Positions 45,976 to 58,287 of a stretch of 64,000 bases of DNA are shown in pieces. Each line of letters begins with the position of its first letter. The first letter of the stretch is position 1. The position numbers and the translations under genes were made by a program. The DNA is from Mesocentrotus franciscanus. Lineage: Eukaryota; Echinodermata; Echinoidea; Camarodonta; Strongylocentrotidae. The notes beneath the pieces are model-generated. The model was given only the letters and a program-made list of their open reading frames with translations, was not told the origin of the DNA and did no database searches. The stretch covers positions 19,039,910 through 19,103,909 of the forward strand of contig CP137671.1 of NCBI GenBank assembly GCA_037976565.1, read 5' to 3'.

Positions 45976-48900
45976 ATGAGTCGGTTTCTAGCGGATGACT
46001 TACCCCAGAACTCTGGCGGACGAATCGCAAGCAAACTTATCGACTGGCTCTGTGATGCGATGTTGATCGGTAGTGGTTTTGAGTTTGGGCCTGCCAAGAA
46101 AGTACAGCAATTTCAGAATCATGCGAAGGTAAACTAATCTAAGTTCAAGAATATCTACAGTGAAGGAAGAAACGAGTGTACTGTAGTCATAGATCAGAAA
46201 CATGATTCATTATTGATTGATAGATCGTTTTCTGTCATCATTATTCATTGATGATAATTGATAAAAAACCATGCCATTGCCAGTCTTGTCTCTTGTCTTC
46301 TTGACTTGATCTTGAGTCTTGATGATGTAAAATTGCCAATACTACATTACTAGATCAGTGCATATTTAAATACATGTTTAGAATATATTGCATTTAATTG
46401 GTGAAAATAACAATATGTTACAGACCCTATAGAGGATCACTGCACTTTGCTGCTTATGATTTAGATCGATTTTGTATTATAAATTTGTATCTTTAAAATA
46501 ATATGTTTGTCAGAATTATAATATAGGATTAATATGTAATAAAGAATGGTCATTGATTGATTTTCAGAATACACCATCAAGTTCATCAACATGTAAGAGT
46601 GGAGAGAGAAAGAAATGTATGATTGGATATAAAGTGTGCTTGTATGCATATTTATATTAATAATTCTTTTTTTTATCACTATCCATAGCCTAATAGGTCT
46701 AGTAATATTAATATAGTGAAATTCTAAATGAAAAAATGAAAAAAATATAATGTTTCTTCACTTTCTTATTTAGATTGAAACGGGTGAAGACGAATCTCTG
46801 ACTCAACTTTGGGGTAAGCATGATCATGATCTAGGACTAGGAGCGTAATGCGAAGATTTCAGGCAACCATTAATTATTTTTTGTTTATTCATTCTAATTA
46901 TATTATTTTAAAATGTTGTGGGGGTTCTCTCCTTTTCGATAAAAACAGTTAATAGATCTTTTCCTGATGAAAGATGTTGTCTGTGTTTTATGAAAGTATA
47001 TTAAGCCTACCTATCTATTGTTATCCCAGTAAGGAATATGTTTGTCACTGTGAATAAAAGGGAATACAACACTGGGTTTTGATATGTTTAACAAGCAGCT
47101 TTTAATTTTTTAAATTCTGAATTCTTTGCTTCATTTGTATCTTTGACTTTCAATGATTCAGACATTTCTACAGACAGAAATTCCAGTACTGGTAACCCAA
47201 TGAAACTCTCTGAAAGTATAATGCCCAGGCATCCCCCCCCCCCTTGATACCTGTAGAAAAAGTTTTGGTGGATATTATATTATTATATTGACATTGTATG
47301 ATTGTAGGCTTTAATATAAAATTAATCTTTTTTACTATGTAAATCATAAAACATTTGAATGTTTCAGCATGCAGCTTTTACATCTTTTAGTGACCTGATG
47401 AGGCTCAACAAAAGTATATTTGGGCTTGAAAAATATATCAACCACGCCCAACCCCCCTTTTTCCCCCCTCATCATCAGGCATTCGATGTTTTGTGTAAAT
47501 GTAGCTTTAGGAGAATAATTGCACATCTTCCAACTGGTGAGGAAGACAATTTGATGGTGAACAAACTTCTTGTTCATGATTCTTTATAGGCCTCCCTCTT
47601 ACAAGGCATCACCTCCAAGAGGCTTTGACTGCATCATGCAAGCGAGTTGTACATCTTCTAAGAGGATTATCACAATATGGGTCAGAGGGCGTGGCGGGGA
47701 AGACTCACGCCGTTATCAAACAGGCCTTCAGGAGAGGTACAGTATGTTTGCTGACTATTTAAAATTATAAAGGAGAATATAATATTTATAGCAAGTTACT
47801 TTGAGGGAAAGAGGAGAAAAAAAAAGAAAGTCTGAGAAAGAAATTTAATGAAGTGGGAATGGGAATAAGAAAGTAAAGGTTTAAAAAAAAAAAATTTATT
47901 TCAATCACAATAAGCAGTCAGTTTGGGGTAGCACTTACCACTAAAAATCACTCCCTTCATCCAAGTTGTAAAACTGGCCTGTACCGTCCTTGCATACCGT
48001 ATATAATTCTGCTAAGTAACAGTGAAGATTATATGCTTTCTGAAAATCTAATTCTTATTACATATGATAGAATTGAAACTCCATTATATAAGGACATATA
48101 GATCTACATTAGATGGGAGGCTCCCCATCCTTAGATTCCAGTGTTATATATAGCTCAAGATCATTATTTGACTTTATAAGCAGCATTCTGTGCCCTCAAG
48201 GCCTATGATGTGTAGCATCAAGCTACCGGTACATTTAAGTCAGCAGTCAGCTTTATTATACACCTGTATGGCTGTAATACAGAGAAGGTCGTGGCAATCC
48301 AACCCCATATCACACTGCATAGTCTTGAAGCAGACTGGTATTCTTGAAAAAAAAAGCATTTTTCTGGATGGCAAAATGTAACAAATAATATTAAAGTTGT
48401 TTTAGCACTCATGACTCATCACTACCAGACCCTGATTACTAAGATCTGCTTCTGCTCAACAAGATATGTAAGTACTGTTCACCGAGTTTGTTTTTAAACT
48501 GCAATATCTCTTTGTATTTAAGTAATATTTGAAGGATATATTTTTAATACAGTACAACAACACAGAACCCCTTAAATCATCAAAAGCAAAACATGGTTTG
48601 GTGATTGGTACACTTTAACTTCTGTCTCTTTATCCATCCAGTCTTTAGGTTCTTATATGGAGAGGAGGCTCCCATAGACGGTGACATGACTGCCATCATT
48701 CAGAAGATTTCAGCCAAATCATCAGGTAAATTCAACTTTTTCTTCTTTGAATAGCTTTTAAATTAGATCATCAACTTTATACACTTCAGGCCAATAAACG
48801 TTCCTTAGTCTGTAACAAATAGCATTGGTAAGGGTGTTCAATGATTAGCTTGTTCCCCAATTTTTTACATCATTTTAGCTCCTTTATGGACAAGATTGTA

Positions 48901-51900
48901 AATTCTCGCTACTGCAACTCCTGTATTTGGCCATAGAGGGCACTGGCCATGGGTATATCTGGCAAAGGCACTTCCGGTTCCCATCCAAATACAATGGGTC
49001 GAGAAATGGAAAGTCTGATAGAAGTTATAGTTTCAGAACCAATAAACTATAAGTAACAGCTTATGATGGTGCCTACGTAGATCTCATCAAATCATCGAGG
49101 GGAGGTCATGAAACCTGAACAATAGTTTTGTAAAGTAAGGAATTAGTAGACACTGCTGTACCTTCTCTATGGAAGCTGGAAGAGACCTAGTCTTATTGTG
49201 TTTCCCAGTACCCTATCTGCGTATGTGCTGACCTGCGCAGTGTGGGAGGAAGATCGCCATCTACTGTCGAATATTGGATTTGCGGTAGGGTGAATTTAAT
49301 GACACAATAAAATATTTCATTAAATATTTGTATGAATACAATGGAAAGACAAGTTGAGCAACTTCTCCCATTGCCTGGTTATCTCTTTGTTTGTCTGTAG
49401 CTTTGGAAGGCGTGAGAAATGAAGTAGTCCTCCTGGCTTCTGTCTGGATATCCTGCTGTTTACTGCGAAGACAGTCAGCTGAGGCTCAGTTAAAGTACAC
49501 AGAACAGATTCTAGATCATACAAGCAATGAGGTAAGATTGTTACGAATCTTATAAATATTCTTTTAATTTTCATCGAAAATTGAAGTGCGCACACAGTTG
49601 GTGCGTGGGAGGTACATGTATTGAACTGTGCAGAAACGGTGGTAAACTCTTTGTAATTGTGCATTATTTTTCACATTTTGAGAGGTTGTTTTTGTTTGTC
49701 AGGTGTGGGGAATGATCACCTGAATTATTTCGAACTTCCTTTAAGATGCAATGGAATACTGTCTTACAAAGGAAATAAAATGAGATACACTTGTTGAATT
49801 GACTCTAAACCGTGGAATACAACTTAGTGTTGGTATAAATACCAATCGAATGGCGAAACAAAGGAAAAAAGAGAGGACTCTAGAGGTTAGAGGCAAATGT
49901 GTAAAGAAAATGATACTGTTATGAGCCTCTTTCGCACCCTCACCTTACTCAGTGGCGTTGTTTCCTCAAATGTCATCCACCTTGTATGACCAATGCCCTT
50001 CCCCTTCATAAAATAAAAGCCCATCAGAGGCTTTTGAAATTTGAATTAAAACGTTTTCTTATCCTGCAAAACAATTTTCTTGTTTCTTTAAAGGTACTAT
50101 GTCCCTTTTGCAGGACCAAAAATTAAAAAAATTAAATTCCAACGTCATTTGAAAGACAATACTAATTTAGAACTTCCCTCAAAATGAAAGGGCTTGAAAA
50201 TGGCTTTTAGTGGGAAAATAACGACCATTTGTTGTCGAAATGACTTAAGTGATTACAATCACCTAAGTAATAGTCTGATTTTCAGACCTTTTACCGAATG
50301 GTTGTACGTTTTGTGCTGCACAAAGATTCAATCAGTTTAATTCTGGCCATTACAAGTAATGGGTTATTGATGTAGACAAATGCTCATCTACCTGTTACAG
50401 CTCATTTTATGTACGTTATTACCATTACCAAAGAAAAAAAAGATGTCAGTCAGTCACTCAATAGTGTCTGACAGTGAAGTCTAGAAGGTAAACAGGTTTC
50501 CTTGCATAATTTGAATACTAGGACACTGCTAATGTTTAAATTTCACAGATAGGACATACATGACATATTCATAATTCCTGCAAAGTTCTACAGAATTTGA
50601 TGTTGGCTGCAAAAGGGACATAGTATCTTTAAAATTAGAATGATATTTGATATCTTGGTTTGCAGAGAGAAAGCAGCGTACATGGACAAGGTGCATCTCA
50701 TCACCAACAGGTTGCAGTGGAGAACTCAGGTAAAGGGTCAGTCACATATCCCAAAGTTTAATATACAACGCCTTTTTGGCACCATGTAGCTTCCCCCTCC
50801 CCCTCCCCCTCCCCCTCCCAGGCCACCATCCACTCAAGCTCCCTTCTTATGATGGTTGGTCTAATGTATTTATTTATTTTTATAATATTTAGTTAAATTA
50901 ATGTCACATTTTTATATTATGATTTAATTTTTGTATTTACTTTTTTTGAAAAAAATGTTCTACGTATATTTCATTTTTATTTTGTTAATAAATGCTGAAA
51001 TAAATCTGCCTTAAAAAGAAGAAGAAATAAAAGCAATAATATAAATGTAGGATCAAGCTATGTGATAATACCTCACTCACACGTATGAGACCAACGCAAC
51101 AAAAGACCGATCAAAACATTACATTACGCACAATGGCAAGAGTTGGTCGGTTTGGAGTTGGTCTGTCAGTATGACTGAGGTATTAAACAAAAGATATTGA
51201 ATATTGATTGAATGACTGAATACAACACACTTCGGTTTAGTGGTAGTTATTTTACCTGACTGCTAAGAAAGAATAAATGCTTATTAGTAAGCGACCAGAG
51301 GACCGATGGCTTTAGGTCCTCTCCGAGGGACCACTTACATTGTCCCATCCTTTGGAATAGTTTAGTTTTGGTTTTACTATTCCCATGGACTTTGATGTTA
51401 ATGCTAAATATATTACTCATTGCGGATGTAGTATTTATCACCTGACGAAGTGTTGCAGCGGCGCACGAAACGTCGTGATCTTTTAGATCCCTTAATGACC
51501 ACATTGCGAGACAAACGAATATCACTAGCGATATTATTTTCGACTTTGATGTTGTTTAACAATTTTGTCTTATGAGCCTTCACACCATTCAGCACCTATT
51601 CTCTCAAATCTAATAGGTCTAACTCTGTGTTGACCAATTAGATGGTGTTATTTATCTTCACCACTGTGAAGATTTAAGATTATTCACATCATCACGGCCA
51701 CTAGATATTTTTTTCGCTCATGTTCTTCCTGTCTTTTATTCCATCAGTTCAACCATATGCAGAGGTCATGTTGTAATGATTAATTATCCTGTCCATACAC
51801 TTATCAATTTATAATTACGTAGATTGTATTGTTTTGTCAGGTCTTAGGAACCAGTTGCAAGGCATTATAAGCTACCTGAGGATGTGTGCTTTGAGTCAAG

Positions 51901-54900
51901 CAGAAGAATGGATCACATGTGCGGAGGTCATCAACAAAGATTTGTATTCCATGCCTAGCCAACTACAAGATCAAGCCCAATACATGAAAGGTCAGTGACG
52001 TAGCTCCAGGGGGCATGTGTACGTGCCCCCGCCCCCCATGGAGAAGGGAGGGGGAGAGAAAGTGAGAGAAGGGAGGAACACTAAAAAAGTATTTAGGACC
52101 CCTTCCCTCATCCCCCCAAAAATTGATTATCTTGCTAATGCATTCATCCACGTAGTGCCCCCCTCATCATATTGGTATTATCTTAATAGATGGACCTACA
52201 CTATGCCACTATGCCACTGTATGTATTTGTCTCCAAAAATGGTCATGCTTGAATTACTATGAAGTATTGTTGCTGTCTTCTTATTGAATTGAAACATAAA
52301 AACATAAGGAAAGAAATTATACAATTTGAAAAAGGTCAAAACAAGTATGTACGGTTCTACAATGTGTTTAATTTTTCTTCTCCAGCCTACTGTCTGTATT
52401 ACCATGACAACTACACCAAAGCCTTAGATGCCTGTAGGATAGTAACTGGGATGATCTCCCAAGATGGTGTCCCAAGCCAGGTCTACAACCTAATAGGATG
52501 TTGCCTCAGACAAATGGTGAGAATTTGTCTTTCATTGGTGACGTGACATTTGCTTTCTTAAATTTGCTCCGGTCTTCAGTTTGTCAAAGATGGACAAGGT
52601 TGGGGTTACAGTTGGGTTTAGGTGAGGTTTAGGTGAATTTTAGGGTTAGGGTTAAGTATAATGTTTAGTCAAGTGCTGATGTTGGAAATTTGAAATTTGT
52701 TAGAAGTGTAGCAGATTGACCACAGAGCAGTTGATGCCGGAGCATACGTCATACATATATATAACCGTTTTAGTCGTGCCTTAAGCTAGGGTTCTTGCGA
52801 TTACAAAACCCACCTTGTATAAACCTTTCATGTATGAGGTTCCCAAGATGGAGGAATAATATCAAGGATGAATATTCACAGACAAGTGCAATGAATGGGT
52901 CAGTAAATATAGTTCAAGCAATCTGCAAGACATTGTTTATATTAAGTCTTCACACTCCATTCCCTGCAGTTTCTATTCCCCCGATTTTGCAAGCAGGCAA
53001 AATAAAAGTTTACTGGGAACTTTTCCTGTTGACTTGTACAATCTGTAAACATGGAAAAAATTGCCTACTTGTCAAAATCTTGGAAATCACCTCTTTCCTA
53101 TCGTGTTCCCCCTTTCACTGTTTCTCTTCTCTTTGTACTGTCAAATAAAACTTACTGGAAACGGGGTTGAACTTTCCCTTTAAATTTATAGATAAATTCT
53201 CTGTTTTTGTTTTCTTCCTCCCACTCTACTAGGGCAAACCTCACATGGCTCTACAGCAGTTCAGAAAAGCCCTTACAGCTTGTTCCATCATCCCGTCACC
53301 CTCCCTCTTCAATGTATCTGTGACATATAGAGATCTTGGGGAGGAAGAAGCAGAAATGGAATCTCTACATCTATTAGAACAGGTCGGTGCATAGTGTTTC
53401 TTTTATCCCTTTTTTATTTGCTGTAGGTGGCATCCTGCCCAAGACTGTCATGTTGTCCTCTGTTACATGTGTGTATGGTTTGACAACAAAAAGAAACGGG
53501 TATAGTAAAATGCCCTGTAAAATTCACTTCTATGTACCAAGAAATTAATTGAATTTAGCAATGAAACAAATATTATATACTGTAACCATGATGTCATGAG
53601 AACTATCGCATGCCGGTTTCTTACCAAACTTTAATAGTTGAAGTGCAGTGTAAATAAAGTATGAAAACTTGAAAAGTACAAGTTTTTAGAGACTGTAGAG
53701 GTCAAAGCCCACAGGGAGTCAGGGTCATATACATTGTATTAAAAATCACAGAAATTAATTTCTTAGTGCCGACATATGAGAACAGAGACATTTTTCAACA
53801 ACATTTGTTCAAGTCTGCACAAGCATAACAGATGAACCGATTAGATTTTAGGTTCAAGATGTGATGGAACAACAGGTTCAAACTGGAATTTATTTATATT
53901 TTAATGTAATTAATCTGTACTGCTGGCAAAGGGGATTGACAATATAGATGGAGGCAAATTGGAGATACAGTTGCAATGATCCATTTGTTACCCGTTTGCA
54001 GGCCCTGGTCCAGACTGCAGATATGGGTGGGGATGATACTGCATATGATGACACAAATACCAGTCCTGGTCCAGCATGGCCAGCAGTGATACTAGTTCCA
54101 GATTCTTGGACCAGGAAGGGGACTAATCATCCTGTACAAGCCATTGGTCACACAACAGCCCTCTACACTCTAGCAAGACGCAGCTTGGATCTAAATCAGT
54201 GAGTGTTTGTGGCTATGTTCATCAGTGGGGACTGTGGGGTTACTGTGAACTGTTTGAATTCTGGCGATCCAATGATCTATGTCATTATTTCCTGCAATTC
54301 TTTTTTAATATTAATCTTGTGTTCATGTACATTATGATATGTTTTATTCGCTGAAATCTCACTTTATTTTGTCCACATGTATAAAATTATTGTCTGCAAC
54401 ATTAACCAAACATTCTATATCTAATCCAAACAAGTTATGTTTTAAATCAAATCTTGCAAACTAATGAATTACTACAAACCTTGATACCCTTCCATTATCA
54501 GTTTTGTTTTATGTCACATGTTTTTTACCACATGTATGGGGTTACAGCATCTCTAGGCCCCCTTTCAGGTTCACTGGGTGAAATCGACTGGTACCACTGA
54601 TATTACAGTAATCTTTGTTTGCAAATTGGTTTCCTTATCCTTCTCCTCCCACAGTTACTTTGACATCAGCTACAAACAATGCAGCTTTGATTAATGCCAT
54701 TTTGTTTCTCATCTACAGGATTGAAAATGCAGCTGAGAAATATCTAGATCTACTCACTGTCCTTGAAACCAGTTCCGTGGCAGTTGTAAGTCGTTTATGC
54801 AATTTTAAGCATTTGTCCATAACTAACTACCAAATAATCTAACTCTGAGAAATGATAGTTGTCTCCACATATACTCTCAGTGAAAGGATGAAGTGGATTA

Positions 54901-57892
54901 AATGAATAATGACATAAAAAGACATAAAGAATCATTATGCTGCAGTTACCCTAAGTATGCAGTATATAAATTCATGTATATCTTTGGCCAAGGGTCACAA
55001 ACGAAGGGCAAGTCCACCCTGATAATATATTTATTTTCATAAAAACAGAAAAGCTGGAGTAGTTAATAAGTGAAAGGTTGGGGGAAAATTCAATGATGAT
55101 TAAGTTAGTTATGAATTTTAGTCAGAAAACTCAGATTTGCAGTTTGGAAGATATTTTCATGTGACTTTTTTGCCCGTTACCAACAGATGTATTATAAGAG
55201 AGAGTGGATATACATCTATGTATAATTTTCATCTTATTTTATCTTTTTAGGACGAAGGCAGCTGTGGGAGAAATATACTTCTTCCTCCTTTACAAACCAT
55301 CTATCTGGATGCTGCCACATCTCTCCTTAAGGCAGACCAGACAGAGGAAGCCTTAGCCATATGTGACAAGCTCCTATCCAAATCAAAGCTACTTCAACAT
55401 GACAACACACTTCATCATCTAGAGCCATCCTCCCAAGAGAGTGAAGGGAAACTCAGGGGCGATGCCACAGGTTCCCTTTCTTGGTGCCGTATGCGAACCT
55501 CTCCGCTGAGGAACGTTCCAAGATGGAGAGGGGTTCACATCAGGTCACCCAAGAAAGTACCAGCGGTAGAGATTTGAGGGATGGAAGTATACCGGGTAGC
55601 AGCAGTGGTCCTATTAAAGCTTGCATCCTTGGATATGGTAGTGATGTTGGTCATCATGGAAGCAGTGTGCGTGGCAGAGAACACAGTAGTTCTGGACAGC
55701 CTGTAGGTGGTAGAAAGAGGCAGCGAGAACAGGATAAGGACACAGACGTCAGAGTCAGTTTCTCAAGAACATTTGGAAATCAACTTCATGTAGATGGTAG
55801 CAGCGAAGATGAAGATGAAAGTGGGAGAAAGAAAGAACAACTGGAGGGGGAGGAAATCTCCTACACAGCCCATGCCCTGATTCTTCAAGCACAATGCCTG
55901 TTCAAGCAAGGGAATGGGATGTCAGCCATTACAGAAGTTGACCATTCTCTGGAGATTTTGCAGACCAGTGGCAAGGAAGGTGGCCAGGTTGGCCCAAAGA
56001 TGGAGGAGGACGATGCCATGGAAGACAAAAGCACGGCCAAGAGGAGAAGAGTAGGTTCAGGTAAACATCTTCATCATCCTAAATGATTTGAATATGCCCA
56101 GTCTACTTTTTCATCATCATCGATTTATTTGACATCACCTTTGCTTTACCTGGAAGGAGATAGCGAATTGGCAGGAGCAAAGTCCAGAGAACCTGATAAA
56201 TTTTGTAACATGTCTCTATTTTGGTACACTTCTTTCTTATTAAAATGTCTGTAATTTAGTATAGAACAAGGACATTATATTAAATTCATTTTTTCTTTGT
56301 TTCTAACATGCAGGTTCCGATTGCCTGACAATTTCTGACAATAGAGGGAGCTCTCCAACCGACAGCCAGCCAACTCATTCAGCGATCCTGAAATCGACTG
56401 CATATCATCTAAAAGCGACCATTTTAATCAGTCAGGATCAGCTTCGTGATGCAATGAAAGCTGTCCTGTTGAGCCTTCAATGCTGTCCAAGTAAGAAATT
56501 CCCATTTGTGACTAGGCACACTTCGCTAGAAATTATTTTTTAGTTGAGGTCTGATTCTAGAAGAGGATATTCTCAGCTATAAAATAACATATAAATCATC
56601 TTAAACCAATGACATGAAGAGAAGAATGACCATTGTTATAGAATGTTACTATAGAGAAAATGGTGTTTAAAGTTTGTAATTCTGTTTAAGCACTCTGACT
56701 CGCAAGGTATTGTACACGGTGACAAAATGATTAGAACTCTATCAAAATTTCTTGAAAGGAATTATTGAATGTCCTAAAACTTGCCACACAATTAAGAACA
56801 TCCTGTTCTTTACTTGATCCATGTATCAATCTACCAGCTTAGTCTGTTTTAAAGTTCCGGATCAAAAAATAACCAGTAGCCAGGGTCCTAAAGAATTGCA
56901 ATTACTCCAACAAACTCAAGATCAGATAAACATAGGTTTACTAAACACTAATACATAAATATCACTTTTAGATGATTTGGTGCTTCTGATTATTGGTACT
57001 ACACAGAAGATGGTATACCCTTTCAGAAATGCTAAAACCAGTCTCAGCTATTTTCTAAGGACAGGAGGGGGTGGAGCTTCAGGGAGACAATTGAAATATA
57101 CCCCCTCTTGGCCATATGATATGGATGAACGCATATGTCGAGATGATTTATTTATCATTGAAACACTGGAGTTGGCATATTTTACTGTAAATTAAGAAGT
57201 GCTTTGTCAACACCATTTCTGCACTTCATGGCACTCCTTGCAGTTAACCACCTCGCCTACCATCCCAGTATAGCTTCCTGATCAAGTGAGCTGCCAAAGG
57301 GATTACCCAACCAAGTACCAAGTAAAAGCAGGTACTGCATTGCATTGTATTACAATAGAATATATTTAGCCTTATTTACATTGAATTAAAGAAATAAGTT
57401 TTCAATATTAACTGATATTTTTCATCCCCATCTTCAACCCCCCCCCTTTTTTTTCTCTCTCTCTCTCTCTTTCTATCCCTCATGCACTCTCTCTTTCTCC
57501 TGTCGTCATATTTCTCTCTCTCTCTCTCTCTGTTGTGCACTATAGATAACGCAGACACCTTGAAAAGCCATGCAGTAATCTTGGAGAAGCTCGGCAGAAA
57601 GAGTGAAGCAGTCAAAGCTTGGTCCAGACTAAAAGAAGCGAAATCAAGCAAACAGGTGGTCCACTGCTTTTAATATGAACCATTGAATCATCATTGTATC
57701 TGGTATCAGTAGGAGTATGTTGTTTGCATACAAGATATGTAACTCCAAAAATTCTGTTCGTGACAATTGCCAACATTTTTGTGGTTTTAGCTCTATAACT
57801 TCTATCTCAGACCCCTTCAAATTATACCAGATGCTTGCATAGAAAGAGCAATAAGTCTGCACATACTGTCAATTTTCATTGCATTACCATAG
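45976..57892 (+). CDS. FANCG: FANCG, Fanconi anaemia core complex TPR protein, 15 exons
   Basis: FANCG scaffolds the Fanconi core complex, with FANCA, for FANCD2/I ubiquitination in crosslink repair. Exons: 45976-46128, 46774-46813, 47590-47736, 48642-48725, 49401-49531, 50666-50729, 51841-51990, 52386-52516, 53233-53382, 54002-54198, 54719-54785, 55251-56060, 56314-56490, 57546-57655, 57791-57892. All have AG/GT borders and agreeing phases. Identification rests on collinear matches to vertebrate FANCG: QVYNLIGCCLRQM, then LGEEEAEMESLHLLEQ, AAEKYLDLLTVLE, EEALAICDKLLSKS, ALILQAQCLFKQGN, RDAMKAVLLSLQCCP and DTLKSHAVILEKLGRKSEA. These are TPR-like helical pairs. About 837 residues against 622 in human; the extra is an acidic/basic low-complexity insert in exon 12 (DEDESGRKKE region, KRRR near its end). 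Exon 12 has a 1-base frame slip. Exon 15 is the weakest, but its LY-x-FYLRP and terminal ALP resemble the human end. Confidence 0.88.
50087..50633 (-). mobile_element. TTAAAGGTACTATGTCCC MITE, copy 4 (full length) in FANCG intron 5
   Basis: The ends TTTAAAGGTACTATGTCCC and GGGACATAGTATCTTTAAA are inverted repeats. The length is 547 bases. The body has ATTAGAACTTCCCTC, TCGAAATGACTTAAGTGATT and CTCAATAGTGTCTGACAGTG. The right end lies only 32 bases before FANCG exon 6, so the element reaches the branch-point zone of that intron. Confidence 0.85.
51245..51331 (-). mobile_element. SINE 3' fragment in FANCG intron 6
   Basis: On the minus strand the piece reads GGTCCCTCGGAGAGGACCTA, AAGCCATCGGTCC, and ends CTTAGCAGTCAGGTAAAA, matching the body of the SINE at 11,524-11,741 base for base over most of its length. 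Confidence 0.7.
55251..56060 (+). other. FANCG: FANCG exon 12 with a 1-base frame slip
   Basis: From the acceptor TTTTTAG the frame starting at 55,251 codes the conserved DAATSLLKADQTEEALAICD region and stays open to TGA at 55,575. The frame used at the donor (56,060, phase 1) codes the conserved SYTAHALILQAQ region and is open only after TGA at 55,442. The slip must lie between 55,445 and 55,574. Summed exon length is one base short of a multiple of three, so a single missing base explains both sides. No GT..AG micro-intron that restores the phase was found. Confidence 0.75.
57448..57545 (+). promoter_or_regulatory. CT microsatellite ahead of the FANCG exon 14 acceptor
   Basis: A C/T run (including CTCTCTCTCTCTCT twice) extends to GTTGTGCACTATAG, the acceptor of exon 57,546. 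As with the last SLC17 exon, simple repeats supply the pyrimidine tract. Confidence 0.6.
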
Positions 57893-58287
57893 AGTACCGA
57901 AGCTGTGACGTCATAAAAATCTATTTTTGGAATTTCTCAATTTTTTCTTCATTTTCCGAAAGAGCACCAAAAATAATGTCCAAATGTCGAAAACCAGTTG
58001 AATATGTTAAGTATTTGCCGAGATATGACCATCTGAATAAAAAGATTGCCTATGGGAACTCAGTGTTATATTGCTCTGGCTCATAACATTAGGAGCCAGA
58101 GCAATATAACACTGAGTTCCCATAGGCAATCTTTTTATTGGGATGGTCATATCTCAGCCAATACTTAACATATTCAATTGGTTTTCGACATTTGGACATT
58201 ATTTTTGGAGGTCTTTCGGAAAATGAAGAAAAAATTGAGAAATTCCAAAAATAGATTTTTGATGACGTCACACTTCACCACTCTATA
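57891..58287. mobile_element. 400-bp near-perfect palindrome at the FANCG stop codon
   Basis: The left arm (57,891-58,082, from AGAGTACCGAAGCTGTGACG to TATTGCTCTGGCTC) is inverted as the right arm (58,093-58,287, ending TGACGTCACACTTCACCACTCT-like). The spacer is about 10 bases. The left arm begins inside the FANCG stop codon TAG. It is non-coding, a foldback-type MITE, and a polyadenylation-like AATAAA occurs in it at 58,036. Confidence 0.85.

Noticed and set aside
57656..57673. FANCG ending by read-through at TAA 57,671
   Set aside because: A GT donor at 57,656 and a phase-0 exon at 57,791 give an end that resembles the vertebrate C-terminus better. The short read-through tail remains possible as an isoform.
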